Below the pieces are notes generated by a model. The model had not been told where the DNA came from, did no database searches, and saw nothing but the letters and a program-made list of their open reading frames with translations. Shown in pieces: positions 1 through 12,526 of a stretch of DNA of 64,000 nucleotides; the stretch's first letter is position 1; each line of letters begins with the position of its first letter. A program made the position numbers and the translations under genes. Origin of the DNA: Tetrahymena thermophila SB210 (taxonomy: Eukaryota; Ciliophora; Oligohymenophorea; Hymenostomatida; Tetrahymenidae); NCBI RefSeq assembly GCF_000189635.1, contig NW_002476157.1, positions 372,001 through 436,000 on the forward strand, in the 5' to 3' direction.

Positions 1-446
1 AATATCTAAAGATTAAATTACCATTTCGAAATAAATATCTATAAAAAGTTATTAAAGAATCTAAAAACAAAAATACTGATAATACTAAAATAAAAAATAC
101 TGCTATATATTACTATGTCTCATATTATATTTTATCAATGATATAAAATATAATTATAACTATTAATAATTTCCTGGTATTTTCATTTTAGTATAAATCT
201 CATCAATGTATTTCATATGACTTTTGGTTATTAAATTATTTTAATTAATTAAAAGACATTCATATGTTTAATATCTAAAGATTAAATTACTATTTAGAAA
301 TAAATATCTATAAAAAGTGATTAAAGAAGCTAAAAACAAAAATACAGATAATACTAAAATAAAAAATACTGCTATATATTACTATGTCTTATATTATTTT
401 TATCAATAAATAAAATATAATGATAACTATCAATAATTACCTGGTT
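1..446. repeat. Direct repeat, two copies of about 178 bp
   Basis: Copy 1 (1 to about 178) and copy 2 (270 to about 446) are nearly identical. Both begin with aatatctaaagattaaatta and end near ctggt, with scattered substitutions and small indels. A 90-nt AT-rich spacer separates them, giving a period of about 269. Copy 1 begins at the window edge, so the array may continue to the left. No open frame or terminal inverted repeat is visible. The stretch from 447 to 826 holds only AT-rich sequence and the presumed 3' end of the neighbouring minus-strand gene. Confidence 0.8.
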
Positions 447-826
447 ATAAAACTATTTTTAATTTTTGAAAAATTTTAGAATAATTTTAAAGCATGTATG
501 CAAATTTATTTATTATTTATTAAATAAATATTGATCTATTTACTTATTATTTATTCATATAACTATTTGGAATGAAATAATATTATTAATTTTGAAAAAA
601 TATACAAATTAATGATATAAATATAAACATCTATTGTAAGTTTATTAAACTTATACTTTACAAATTAATACAAATATTTTTTGATTACTTTTGAAAAACA
701 AGGACTTAATGAATGGCTAACTGACTAAAAACTATAATTTGAAAACGCACAATATTAATTAGTTTATTTTAATAAATTATTTTTTTAATTGTTTTTTTTT
801 TCGTTAGTTCATTCTTATTTAAAATA

Positions 827-3800
827 TCATATAAAATTTTAATCAATGTTTTTCTAAGTTGCTGTTGTTGCTTATTCGGCATTTCCTGTATTTTCAGATT
901 AAGGTTATGCTTATTGCTATTGCAGATGCTACTGCTGCTATTATTATTAATATATTTCATTCTAAGTATAATTTAACTAATATTATCCAGTACTTTGTTG
1001 TTATTATTGTTATTACTATTGGTTTGATCTTGAATACTATTGCTATAGTTGAGGCAGTTGCTAGCCAGCAAAATTTTAATTTGATTCTTAATTGCAAGCA
1101 TTTGAAAACATTGTTTTTTCAAAGAAAGAAGAGGGAGAAGCTATTTCATTCTTCTAGTAGCTATTATTAGGTGCCTCAGAGTTAATATTTGCATTTATTG
1201 GAGCAACCTGTTAGAAAGATTTTAAAGAATTTACTCTATGGGAGAAATCCTGCTCTTAATTTAAAATACTATTGTAAGGATTTTATGCAGTTTATTAACT
1301 ATACATATTTTGCTACCCCCCATATGAAGAAGTCCTATTAAGACTTAACTCTGTAGGGTATTAAGAAAACTATTAAAGATTATTGCTATACAAGTTAAAT
1401 TAAGCTGGTTGTTATGGTGTTGGAGGAGGTGTATTCTTCATAGATACTTTATCATCTAAACCATTAAATTAGCCTTAAGGGTATCCAGTTTATCCTAAAA
1501 AATTACTATTTTATTGCATACTAAATTGATTTAAGAAGTTATTACTTGGGTTTATATTATATGAAGGATAGTTTCCTATAGCAGAACTAATAACCTCCAT
1601 TTAATTTTGAATTTATTATGCTAATAGAGGATTTTAAGGATTACCTGCTGCATTCTTTTGTGATAAGAATGAGTTATTACTCATCATTGAGGAATTTCTG
1701 TTGCGACTATCATCACCCTAGTTTTGCTAATCATAATTTTAATATTTTATTAGGCTAGTAGGATCATCGAAATAGTTTAGCCCGAATGTGTTGTTAATTT
1801 GTTATGAAACAGTAGTATTATAAGGATTCTAATATTATGCTTAATACTATTACGATCCTTATGAATATTACTTTTGTAAGGTCTATTGAGCATTAAGCAG
1901 AGAGGAATCGTTTTCACTTGCAAAGAAATTAATTGCTCTATAATTATTTCCTGTATTGATAACAAGATTTTTACCTCTGCTTTAATCTATCTAGTTAATT
2001 TATTAATTAGGTTGTTATACTAATTGGTTTTGTGAAATAAGATTAGGAGCTTATTAAATTTAGTTTTGTTGTGGGTTAGCAGGATTTTGAGCAGGTTGCT
2101 ATTCTTTTGCTTGTGCAGAAAGTTGAGGAGGGAAGGGTTATTTTTAATCTTATTTTGATTATTATTATTACGATGAAGGGCTATTATTAATAGGTTGAGT
2201 TGGTGCACTGCTTTTTTCATCTAACTTTTTCTAGTCTATTTTTTTAGCACTTGCCCCTTATGCTAAAATGGGGGATATTCCACCACTAATAGCTGCAGGC
2301 GAATGTAATCCTGGAATATTTCCTAAGCTCTTTTGAGAATTTATTTCAGCCAAAGAGCCTATATCATTTTGAGAAAGTCTCTAAGCTTATTAAACTTAAC
2401 TCATTTACTACTAAGCTGGAATTTATTGCATGTTATCAAGAGTCTTTGAAATCTACTAATTAGAATAATTAGCCATCATATTAGCCTAACTCGCTAGATT
2501 AATACTTTACTGACTCTTAGATCCTTATTATTATTAATTAATTTGATTACTATTACCGATTAATGGCTATGATTGACTTTACTATTAATTCAGCTAGTAA
2601 TTCTATTGCATTCTTAAATGTTATTATTGTTAAGACTAAGGGTGCTAAAGAACGTTTGAAAATAATTAAGGATTTTATTGCATTTACTGTAATGGAAGTT
2701 GATTATTTTAGTTTTAATAAATATTTTAAGATTAGATCCCATAATTAACTTACTAAATTGTATGCTACTAAGGTTATCCCTAGATCAAATTCTACTATTA
2801 CTAAGGAAGATATTGTGCATTCTGCTAAGTTTGCTGCTGATTTTGTAATTAAATTTGGTTTTGTATTAATTAGTGTGGATTATTTTATTGCTATTAATAC
2901 TAATTAGAATTTTAAAATATCTACTAAGATCCTAAACCTATTATTTAATTTTAATTTTAGAATTAATGCTATTGAAGCTTTTGATGATGCTATTACTAAT
3001 ATTATGGCTATTACTACTGCTATTGGACTTACTAGTGCTACTGCTATTAATATTACTGGATAGTATTGGTTTGATTTATTAATTGCTAAGCAGCTTAGTT
3101 AACAGGAGCTTACATATTTAAATATCCTTAATTAAGAGAATTACTTTATGCTTAATAGGGCTGAGATAGTAAGTTATTTTAAAATTAATTAAGCGGCGTA
3201 TTATTAAAGTAAGGAGCTAAAGGTGGAGAAACTTTTGTAATATCATTAATAGGATTTTTAAGCTGTTCTAAAATTTATTGGTTTTATTTTTGTTAAGTAT
3301 TCTATTGAGGTTGGTTAATTTATTGCTGCTATTACTAATAAATGATTTAGTCTAAATTTTTTATAGTAGAATTATCTAAAAATCCATTAAATTATTATTG
3401 GTATTAGGTAAGCAAAATGTTTTACTGCAATTGATTTTATTGCTGTTGAGCTTATTGTTATGGTGATTGCATAAAAGAAATCAAGTTATTATTTAAAATA
3501 TTTCCTCCCTATATAATTTAATTTTAAATATCTTATTTTAGGTTTTTAGTGGTGTCTAACACTTCATCTAAAGGCTATCCTTTAGTTGTTTTCTTTCTTT
3601 TTTAAGTAGCCTAAGTAAGAGCTTCAGCTGCTGCAGACTAAACTTGCTCAGATTTTTATATGTTAGGTGAGGGTTGATTTAACTTTACATTCTTTTTAAC
3701 TCCATGAATAGTTTCATAATAACTTTCTGGAGAATCTTCTATTACACTATTTATTATATCTTCTATTGCCTGCATACTTAACCCTGATAATTTAATCTCA

Positions 3801-6800
3801 ACTTCTTTCAAAAAATCCATTTTTTCTTTAAATGACTTCTGATGTACTTCTAAAACTTGCTCTATGTAATTTGGAAACTCATTACTATAGCAAAAGCTAT
3901 CATACATAAAACTTCCATATTGACTTTAAATATTATCATAAAAATTGATAAATTAACTAATTTAAATCACAAAAAGCTTACCTCATTTGATTCTTAAAAC
4001 TCCACTTATTAAAATTATCTCCTGGCCAATAACATTCTGGCTTGGTCTTTAAGTGATCCATGAAAACTTATTTTGGATTTTCCTTTTGAATGATAAAAAA
4101 TAATCAAATTAAAATATATATTTTTTATGATGAAATGGTTTAATTATATTTTTTTGAAAAATTACTGCTTATTTATTGTCTACAAAAGGATAGAGGGTAG
4201 AACTCTCTTTAAAGGAGTTGGAGAGTTAGGGATAAATAAGAGGACCTCTACGTTCGAGAGAAAGAGTAGTAGCAGGGTTTGTTACTGATTATTTGTACCA
4301 CATATTTAATTAACCCCACACAAACAAAGATGTATATGTCTTTTTATCAGAATAAGCGGTAAACTCTTGTATGTTCCCTTGTTAGTCTTCATCAAATAAT
4401 TCTACATTAATAATATCTTCTTTTTGAATAATTTGCTCCTCGCTTGTGAATTTCTTGTAACTATGTGTTTTAAAATACTTATGAGTGAAGGCATGGAAAT
4501 GCAGAATCAAAGAAAGAGCATCTGACTGTAAATTGCAATTTTTCATTTATAAGAAAAAGTCACTTATAATTAGCACAACAACCCTTACTACAAGCAAGCC
4601 ATGATCGAATTAGCCAAATTTCTAAAATATTTAGATCTTTTTAGTAGCATTAGTTATTATAATGTGGGCATACTCTACAAGTTAATAATTTATCACTTTA
4701 CTATGAATTTATTGAAGAACTTCAAGTAAATCGTCTTTCAAGGTATTTTCTGTCTTAATCCAATAATTTTCTAAAAGTTGCTTTTATTTTAAAATAAAAT
4801 TAAAAGATTTTCTTTTTTAAAATAATTTACATCATTTTGCATGTTAAGTAGAGGAGGACTTGAATCATTAATTTAATTAGTGTAGTATTTGATTTTGTCT
4901 ATTGATATGACTATGTTTTATATTCTAGCATCCTTCCTTGATTATGCTAGGTACTTTAAATAGGGCAAATCTATTTTTTAGTTTATTTATTCCTAAGTTA
5001 GGTTAACAAGAGATTCCTCTTTTTGAACTTTCTTTTTTTCAGCTTCTACTAACTCCTCTAAGAACAAATCATATTCTTAGTTTATTATTCTAAGGACTAA
5101 GGCTGCCCATTTTTACAACCATTTAGGAGAATTTTCTCTAATGTTGCTTCTGAAGCTATACTACTCTAAAATATTCTAATTTTAAAATTTTAATTTTAAT
5201 TTTTTTTTTTACAGAATATTTATAAAGTTTATCATTTTAAATTTAAAAAATAATTAAGTTAATTATATTTTTAAGAATTACTTCATCTTCTTCATTCAGT
5301 TCTTCAGTACAAGCAATGTAGAGAGTGTAAGTTCTATTCAAGAAGCAATGTATTTTTTCTAGTATTTAATTAAATTATTTTATATTACTGTTCGACAACT
5401 CTAGATATCTTCCTCTACACTTACTTGAACCACATAAGCAAATAGCTCTCTGTTTAATAGTATAAAATATTATGTAAATTGTTTTTATTTTTAAATAAGT
5501 AATCTACCTTATGCTCTTAAATGCTTTCAGTCACTGCCATGTAATCAAACGACCTTTTGTAAATAATATTTAATGAATTTAGTTTAATGAATTAAATTAT
5601 TTATTTATTTACAGTTCCTCTCCGTACTCTATTGGATGCATAGCAAACATAGCAATAACATAATTTCCTGTGTTTGTGATTGTAGGCACTGTACCACAAT
5701 TAGGTTCACAGGAGTGACTAAGTCGGCTGGAAAAATTTCCTTTCAATATTGGATCAACAAACTAATTAATAGTGCAATTTTACAAAATAATTAAATAAAA
5801 TGAATAATTATTTATTTTTTATAAATTACTAATATATCATATCCCTTCGGATCATCCTTATGTATTTCTAGCATAATATTCCAGAAATCAGGAAGAATGT
5901 CTCTCTTATTGTTTTCTTTCATGTATTTTTTGATTGTATCTTGTTTTTCAAACCATCTCCAAGGTGGAAATATCTCTCCAATATATTCAGTGATGAACTC
6001 ATTTTATTCTATACCTTTAGGGCTATTTAAATTTAATATTAATATAATTGTTAAATTATTAAATAAATTACTTAATGCAAATAAGACCCATCCCTTTTGT
6101 GTGAATTCTAAAAGCTTCACTGTAAAGATTTTCTGGATCAATATTTTAGTCAATTAGTGCTTTTTTAATGTACTTTATTGCCTTGATAATACTTTTAGCA
6201 CATTTTCTGCTATCCTCGTTAAACTTAGGTTCAGCTATCTCAGCATCTTGCTCTTCAAGCCTTTATTTTTTATTTTAGCTTCTTTCTAATATAAAGTTGC
6301 AGCAATGAATAATATCCCATCCCTTATCTTTTTAAAGATTTATAGCTTTCATCAGCTAGAACTAAATGAACATATTTTTCTGCTCATCAGAATATCTTTC
6401 TGGCAAAATATAAAAAATATTCTTTTTAGTGTACAAGTCTATTCCCCAACACAAAGTTTCTTCAACATCTCTACCTACAACCTAATTATTAAAATTAGTT
6501 AAAAAATGTAATTATAACTAAAAAAAATAATTAAAATATTATTTTTCATTAAAAATTTATCAATTTACTTATCTTTCATTCTTAGAAATTTATTGGTTTT
6601 TACATTCACATTCAATGCACTCTACCCTGCTTGCCCTGTTTAAGCATTTACTATTCCATGTACATGCTTCTAAATTAAAATCTCCCATTTTTGAAAAGCT
6701 ATTGCAAACACATTTTTTATCGCATTTAACAGGTTCTTTTTTAGATTTCAATTTTTCTTTAATTTATTTTTCAAATGAAGGTGGCTAAGGATCATATTCT

Positions 6801-9800
6801 GTAATTTGGATATAATTACGATAGGAAGTAGGTATAATTGGCCACTTTTTGACTTACATTTTATTATCTAGATCACCTCTTACTAGAGTGTGAATATCCT
6901 TCCTCTTTATAACTTCAATCTAGTTAATTGAATTATTTTTTTTGACAAACTCATAATAATCTTTAATCAAGTAAGTCATATATTGAAAAGATTAGACAGA
7001 TTTACACCTAAATCTTAATGTATAGTTAAATAACTTTCTCATATCCCTATCAAACTCTTAAAATTCATAATATGTGTTGTTTTCTGCCTTTATATTTTTT
7101 TAATTTAAATAGAATTTACTTAAACGTTTTTGTTAAATAAAAATATTAATTGCAAAATAATTTTATTAATTCTTTCTTTCTTCACTTTTAGATAAAAATA
7201 TGAATAAAATTGGTTTACCCTCGCACGTATTGCATCGATTGAGTTCATTTTAGTTTAAGTTAAACAGTTGAGTTAAGGTTATGGTATAATTTCAGAATAA
7301 TTTATTTTTGAATAGCTAAAATCTTTGAGTGGGATTTAAAAATTAAAATCATTCAAAAAGAGTTGCTTAAAATATGATGAGAGGTTTGATGTTTCGATTT
7401 ATCTTATTTCATCTTCATATGTAAACTAGTTGATATATTCTTCAAAAATGTCTTCATCTGAATTATTATCATCTACTTCTTCTAAAATCTACTGCTCATC
7501 TATTTGATCATCATCTTCTATATCCATTTAATCTTCTTCATTATTGGAATTCTATGATTATTGTGGGGAGATAATTACGGAGTTATTATTTTAGCTTTAA
7601 CTAGCTTAAGAATTTGATCTATTCTAGCTGTTTTCTATTTAAACATTACTATTAATTTATTGGCAATCTCTCTCTGCAACATCATCATTATTATTTTATT
7701 TAGAATATCCCGAAACTTAAATTTCTATTGATTTATCATTCTAAAGCTATAATTTGATGTCACCGTTCTAAGATGCTGTAAAAGTTTGTGAGTTTTCATC
7801 ATCTTATTGCTAACTTTATTCCATTAGATCATTTTTAATTGTATTATTCTACTAGTCAACTCCTTGCTGCTTTTAATTTTTTTACTAACACTTCGAAGGT
7901 GGTATCTTTTTTTTATTTTTATTTGAGGTACTTTTCTTCTTTTTATTCTTTTTAGAAGACTATGACTATATTGATTCTAAAATTACATCTTTATATTAAT
8001 AAAGCTTAGTTTACTCGAACGGTAAGTAATATTACAATCTCCCATGCTTTTTAACTTTCTAAGTAATCATATTCGAAGGCTCAATTACTTCATCTATATG
8101 GTTTCCAGCAAATTTTTTACGAAGAAAAGAGTGAATATCACGCTCAATTGTATTATCTATAAGAGCTAGTAAATAGTCAGGAGCATCTGATCTGAATGGT
8201 ATTTCAGTACTTTTTTTAGCTTAATCTGATGAGTAAGATGTTTGTTAATTTTGCTATGATTATTACTAAAAGGCTTAACTGTTACTATTTTCATTCACCA
8301 TGCTTGTATTGTTAGTTGCTCCTCCTTCAAGGATTGAGCTTAATAATTTACTATTTGCATTAGAGGCATTTAAATTTTAACTGCTTCCTGCTTAATTTTA
8401 ATTTCCATTATTTTTTCCTTTTCTACTTGCTGTGCTATTTTTTTCTGGTTAATCTGAAGAAAATTATTAATTGCTTCCTAAGGAAGGTCTACCTCTCTTC
8501 TTTTAAGGCTATTCTATAGTTACAGTAGGTTATACAAAATCACTTTCTTCTAAATTATTTTAATTTTCATGGTTTTTCTTTTGTTGCTTTGCTTATAGTT
8601 TATGGTCTTTAGCTCTTAAACCTTTTTAAGGTAATTCATTTCCAAATTACTGAGGTTAATTAACTAGAATTTTATAATTTATATTCTTTTTCCCTCTAGT
8701 CTTTTGGTCAAGCTACTCTTCCTTCATCATCTCTGCTACTTCGGCTTACTTTCTGGAAAGTTGCTTGGGTTTATTTTATTAGCTGCTAATGCTATTGCTT
8801 TTATTCCCATTCCTATTCTCTGCCTATGATCTAGTTTCTCTCTTTGGAAGATACTATTCAAATCTAAATGGTTAACTATTTCCTTGCTTCTTTTTTTCGG
8901 GTATTGCTAACACTAACTATTCCTTATCAGTTGGTATTTCAAGTTCCTCTTTTAATATAAATAAATATATATTTAAAGTAAAAAAATTTAATTTAGATAG
9001 TTTATAATAATAAAATGTGATTTAAATTGCTATTTTTGTAAAAAAATGTTTATTTATGTCCTTGTAAGGTGTCCTTAAATTGAACAATACTATTTCGCTA
9101 ATGACTTAGCATTTTTCTTATTTATTCTACTTTGTCAGATAAATGCAAATAAGCTAATAATAACGATTTTAAATTTTTAATATATATAATTAAATTGCAA
9201 AAATGAGTGACAAAATACTTTAAATTATCTCTATTTATTATATTATCAACAGCTTAGAGTGCTTCTCCATCTTTTTTTAGAATTTTTCTTCCAAGTTTAA
9301 TAAATTTTTATGTTTTGATTTGTTTTTGCTAACAAATTGGTATACATTAATAATTTGCTAATTAGCACAGATTTGATGATAATCAATCAATCACACTAAT
9401 AAATTTCTTTTGTAAAAAATTTATTTTATTAAAATTTTTTGAAATACCTTGCATTTTTTGGGACTACTCATCTACAGTCAATAATTATTAATCTTTTTTT
9501 TAATCATTCAGTTAGGGTTATTCATTTTCGATTAGCTTATTTTCTTCATTTGATTATAAACTATTAAAAAAAACACTAAGAGTTAAAAATAGAATTATAA
9601 TTTAAATTTAAAAATGAAAAAAATTGTAATTTGACTTAATTTATAAAAAATTTATACATTTAGTTAATTTGGTTGGTTTCTTTAGAAGCTGTATTTTCTG
9701 TATTTAAAGCTATTTGCTAATCAATCTGCGTTTATTCGACATTTTGGTCTTTTTAGATTTCACTAATAAGCGTAGATTATTCTTATTATGGGATTTATGT

Positions 9801-9842
9801 TTATAAATTTTAATTTTCCTATGCAATTTAGGATATATCCAT
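827..9842 (-). CDS. Giant AWS-SET-post-SET histone methyltransferase (ATXR3/SDG2-like) with Gln/Asn-rich tail
   Basis: Predicted nuclear histone-lysine methyltransferase of about 2,650 aa. Exons on the minus strand: 9842-9658, 9560-9448, 9357-9091, 8948-about 7186, 7087-6569, 6481-6072, 6022-5830, 5761-5613, 5553-5508, 5449-5282, 5175-4831, 4753-4166, 4082-3982, 3923-827. The fourth donor is uncertain (7185 or 7119), and exon 12 may hide another small intron. The N-terminal third is Gln-rich and carries an AT-hook-like KKRGRP. A Cys-rich AWS motif ([10 protein letters not shown]...[15 protein letters not shown]) precedes the SET core with [27 protein letters not shown] and GEELSFDY, then post-[13 protein letters not shown]. 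The WFEKQD insert and long C-terminal extension resemble plant ATXR3 (H3K4 methylation), from memory. A block [11 protein letters not shown] near residue 1610 precedes about 1,000 Gln/Asn-rich residues. All key SET motifs are present, so it is probably active. Target lysine is inferred. Confidence 0.88.
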
Positions 9843-11143
9843 TTTAAAAATCAACTATATAATGAATCAATGCTTATATAACTATGACACTCTAATTGCT
9901 TATTTATCTTTAGCTAGCTAATTGATATGTATTAACCCTGTTTATTTTATTGAATATGAACTTCTTTTAAATATCACAAACAATTACTGTGAAAGAGTTA
10001 GCTCCTATTCCTTATAATATATGTATATAAATTATGATTTTTTTGCTTATATTTTTAAAAAGTATTTTTTCTTAAATTCATTCTTTTTTTACTTACCCTT
10101 AAGATAAATTTCTTTAATATTTCTTATAGATAAATAGATAAAATATCAAAAGGGTTGCATGCATATTTGGCGGCTTACTTTTTTTCCGAAGCGCTCATAA
10201 TTAAATTGTTTTTCATATCTAAATCAGAACATTAACTACTTTATAATAAGTTTTATTTATAGAATTATGAAAACTATTTACATTTCCATCTTATATTTTT
10301 AATATAAAATAAAGTAATTTTTATAATTTAATGCAATTTAAAATATAATAAAACATTTCTACCTGCCTCATTTCTAAATAAATCAAATTTCATATTCATT
10401 TTTTATATTTTATTATTTAAATCAAACTTAAGAAAAACATCAAATAATTCTTTAAATTATTTTAAATATTCAATAACCAAACATTTTTATTGCAGTAATT
10501 TATGATAGTAAAGAAAAATTAAGAATTTTCATTAAATTGCAAATAAGTTAACAATTCTAAATTAATATTTGTACAAAAAAAAATAAAGTTTTCCCAAAAA
10601 AAATTAAATAAACAAACACTATTTATGTTCAAAAAGGAACTAAACTATTTTAGAATAAACTATTATATTAAAAATAATATTTCATTTTGAAACTTTATTT
10701 CTAAAAAAGATTTAGTGCAAAAAAAAACAGAAACATTACATAAGGTTAAAATAAAACTTATTTAAATTTAAATTTCTCAAAATTTTGTTGACAGCTTTAA
10801 GCAAATTAATCAATCAGATTGTATTCTTATTGATTTTAAGAAGAATTTTACTAGATTAAGAAAGTTTACAAAGATTTTTTATAATTTAATAATATATATT
10901 TAGAAATTAAAAAATTTATTTAAAAAATAATTTTGAAATTTTTAATTTAAGAATTAAATTCTAATAAAATGTTATTTACATACTTAATTAAAATCTAACT
11001 AACTAATCAGATAAATTTTAGATAATTTTTTTTATTGAAATAATCTTAGATTTATTAATTTTAATTATTTAAAATAATACTTTTATTAATTTATATAAAT
11101 GAGACTAACTATAATAAATTAGAACAAATTAAAATTTATTTTA
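9843..11143. other. Intergenic, upstream of the SET gene
   Basis: AT-rich spacer between the 5' end of the SET gene and the 3' end of the globin gene, both on the minus strand. It contains many A/T homopolymer runs. Apart from a short GC-richer patch near 10,150-10,200, I see no open frame or RNA gene. Confidence 0.6.
10166..10173 (+). promoter_or_regulatory. E2F-like motif TTTGGCGG upstream of the SET gene
   Basis: TTTGGCGG fits the E2F/DP consensus TTTSSCGS and stands out in AT-rich DNA about 325 bp upstream of the SET-gene start codon. A cell-cycle-regulated chromatin gene would suit such a site. A single 8-mer is weak evidence, and no second copy was noticed nearby. Confidence 0.2.
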
Positions 11144-11758
11144 TCACTCCTTTTTTTGATTACTATCTTAATAATCTTTGGTGTGTTGCACATCATCATG
11201 TTAAGGTTGCTATTATTAATTTTCTCTTTCAAGTGATTTTTACCAGTCTGAATTATAATATTTTTCAAACATTTCTTCATCCTTTTTTGGATTTATATAT
11301 TTATTCGTTATTTCTGCTCTATATTCTTCGAAATGTTTCACAATGTCTCTTGCAGTTTACTAATCAACTCCATTTTTCATAAAAGCCTTTTCCATACATT
11401 CCATAGCTAAATCGAAATAGTGATTAGTAATTTTAAGTGCTCTGTGTGAAACTCTCAAATTTCTTCCTGCATATGGGAAAGGACCTCCTAAAGAATTCAC
11501 TGCGTAAGCTTAGCTACCAGGAACATATTTTTTTTCATCTTTCCATATGAAATAATGCTCTAATTCAGGGTTTTCTCTCATCATCATTTTAAAATCTCTC
11601 ATTGATTTTTCAACAACTGATTTGCCACCAGCTCTTTCAAATAATGTATTTCCTGTTCCTACATTTTTGTTAAACCAAAAAGTGTAGCTCAGAGTTTAAT
11701 TCAATTACTTAGATTTTATCATGAATTTATTTACAAATTTAAGCTAATTAATCAACAT
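11144..11758 (-). CDS. Truncated haemoglobin with N- and C-terminal extensions
   Basis: Single-exon protein of 204 aa, longer than typical 120-140 aa truncated globins. The globin core shows LFERAGG, the LGGP turn, the YAGRNLR stretch and RVSHRALKIT, whose His matches the proximal haem ligand F8. The family binds O2 or NO, often for NO detoxification or O2 handling. Where most members have Phe-Tyr at B9-B10, this one reads DFKMMM, so the usual distal Tyr appears to be Lys. The tail is polar (Gln/His/Asp-rich) after the last helix. The start at 11758 is the first ATG after an in-frame TGA; an internal Met at 11722 is an alternative. The region ahead of the core is basic and could be a targeting sequence. 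It is transcribed divergently from the questin-oxidase-like gene. Confidence 0.88.
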
Positions 11759-12526
11759 TTAACTTGCTATTTTTACCCTATTGCTATAAAATTTAGATGG
11801 ATCAAATCCTGATTATTTCTACTAGTTAATAATTATTTATTATTTTTTAATTAAATTTTTTGCGATAATTCACTGAATATGTATTATTAAATTACAATAA
11901 ATTTGTTAATTTAACAAATTTTTATTGTATCTTATCTAATATTGAATAAACAACAATAAAAATAGAATAAAGTTAGATTAATTATTAAATTTAAAAAAAT
12001 TGATATCTAAAAATTTTATAAAAAATTAACTTAAAAATAGCTGTTAAAACATCAATATTTTTTTAAATTTTCATAATTAATTTATGTTGTTATTTCAAAG
12101 TTAACAAGCTTAAAAGTATTTTTTTAAAAAGAAACTCAACATTCTGTATCTTAGCCTCTTCAGTCAATATATTATACTAATTTTAAAATACTTAAATTTT
12201 TTATTTTATTATTTCATCAAACAATATTATGTATGAATAGGGTATTGTTTGTTCATCATTTAAATTTTGTTAGAAAGAGCGCTTAATATTTTAAAATGAA
12301 TTATTTTTTTCAATTTTTTTTATTTAATAAGAAATATTTATTATTTGTTTTATGCAATGTTATGCTTGATGGATGCCATTAATTTGATGGAAAAAAAAAA
12401 AAATATAATTTACTTAACAACATTTTATTTAAATTGTTAACAACTATATTCCTTTTTTGGCAATTTGAAATATCAAACAAAGCTTTTAACTAACTCTCTT
12501 TTGGGTTTTACTAGTAAAGAAATTTA
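11759..12526. promoter_or_regulatory. Divergent intergenic region, globin and questin-oxidase-like genes
   Basis: 768 bp between two divergently transcribed start codons, so it should contain both promoters. It is almost entirely A/T with no recognisable element beyond A/T tracts. The 5' leader of the plus-strand gene is slightly richer in C and G. Confidence 0.5.

Noticed and set aside
769-960. Minus-strand short frame rich in Asn and Ser
   Set aside because: Out of frame with the long Gln-rich tail of the SET gene, whose frame stays open for over 1,000 codons to the TGA ending at 827.
859-3650. Several plus-strand frames rich in Leu/Ile
   Set aside because: They are the antisense of the Gln/Asn-rich tail; glutamine codons read on the other strand give Leu/Ile/Val-rich frames.
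3656-4061. A separate small gene starting at Met codons near 3,907 or 4,061
   Set aside because: Splicing out 3924-3981 and 4083-4165 joins this segment in frame to the SET gene, and it fits that family's C-terminal region.
4160-4320. GC-richer patch that looked like an RNA gene
   Set aside because: It is an exon of the SET gene on the minus strand, open in the same frame as its neighbours.
5400-5450. A 32-nt intron after the post-SET motif near 5,400
   Set aside because: The unspliced frame reads on smoothly into a helix expected for this family and the predicted intron would be unusually short.
7186-7218. Intron beginning at GTAAAC near 7,217
   Set aside because: The reading frame stays open across it with coding-like sequence, and splicing to nearby acceptors breaks the downstream frame.
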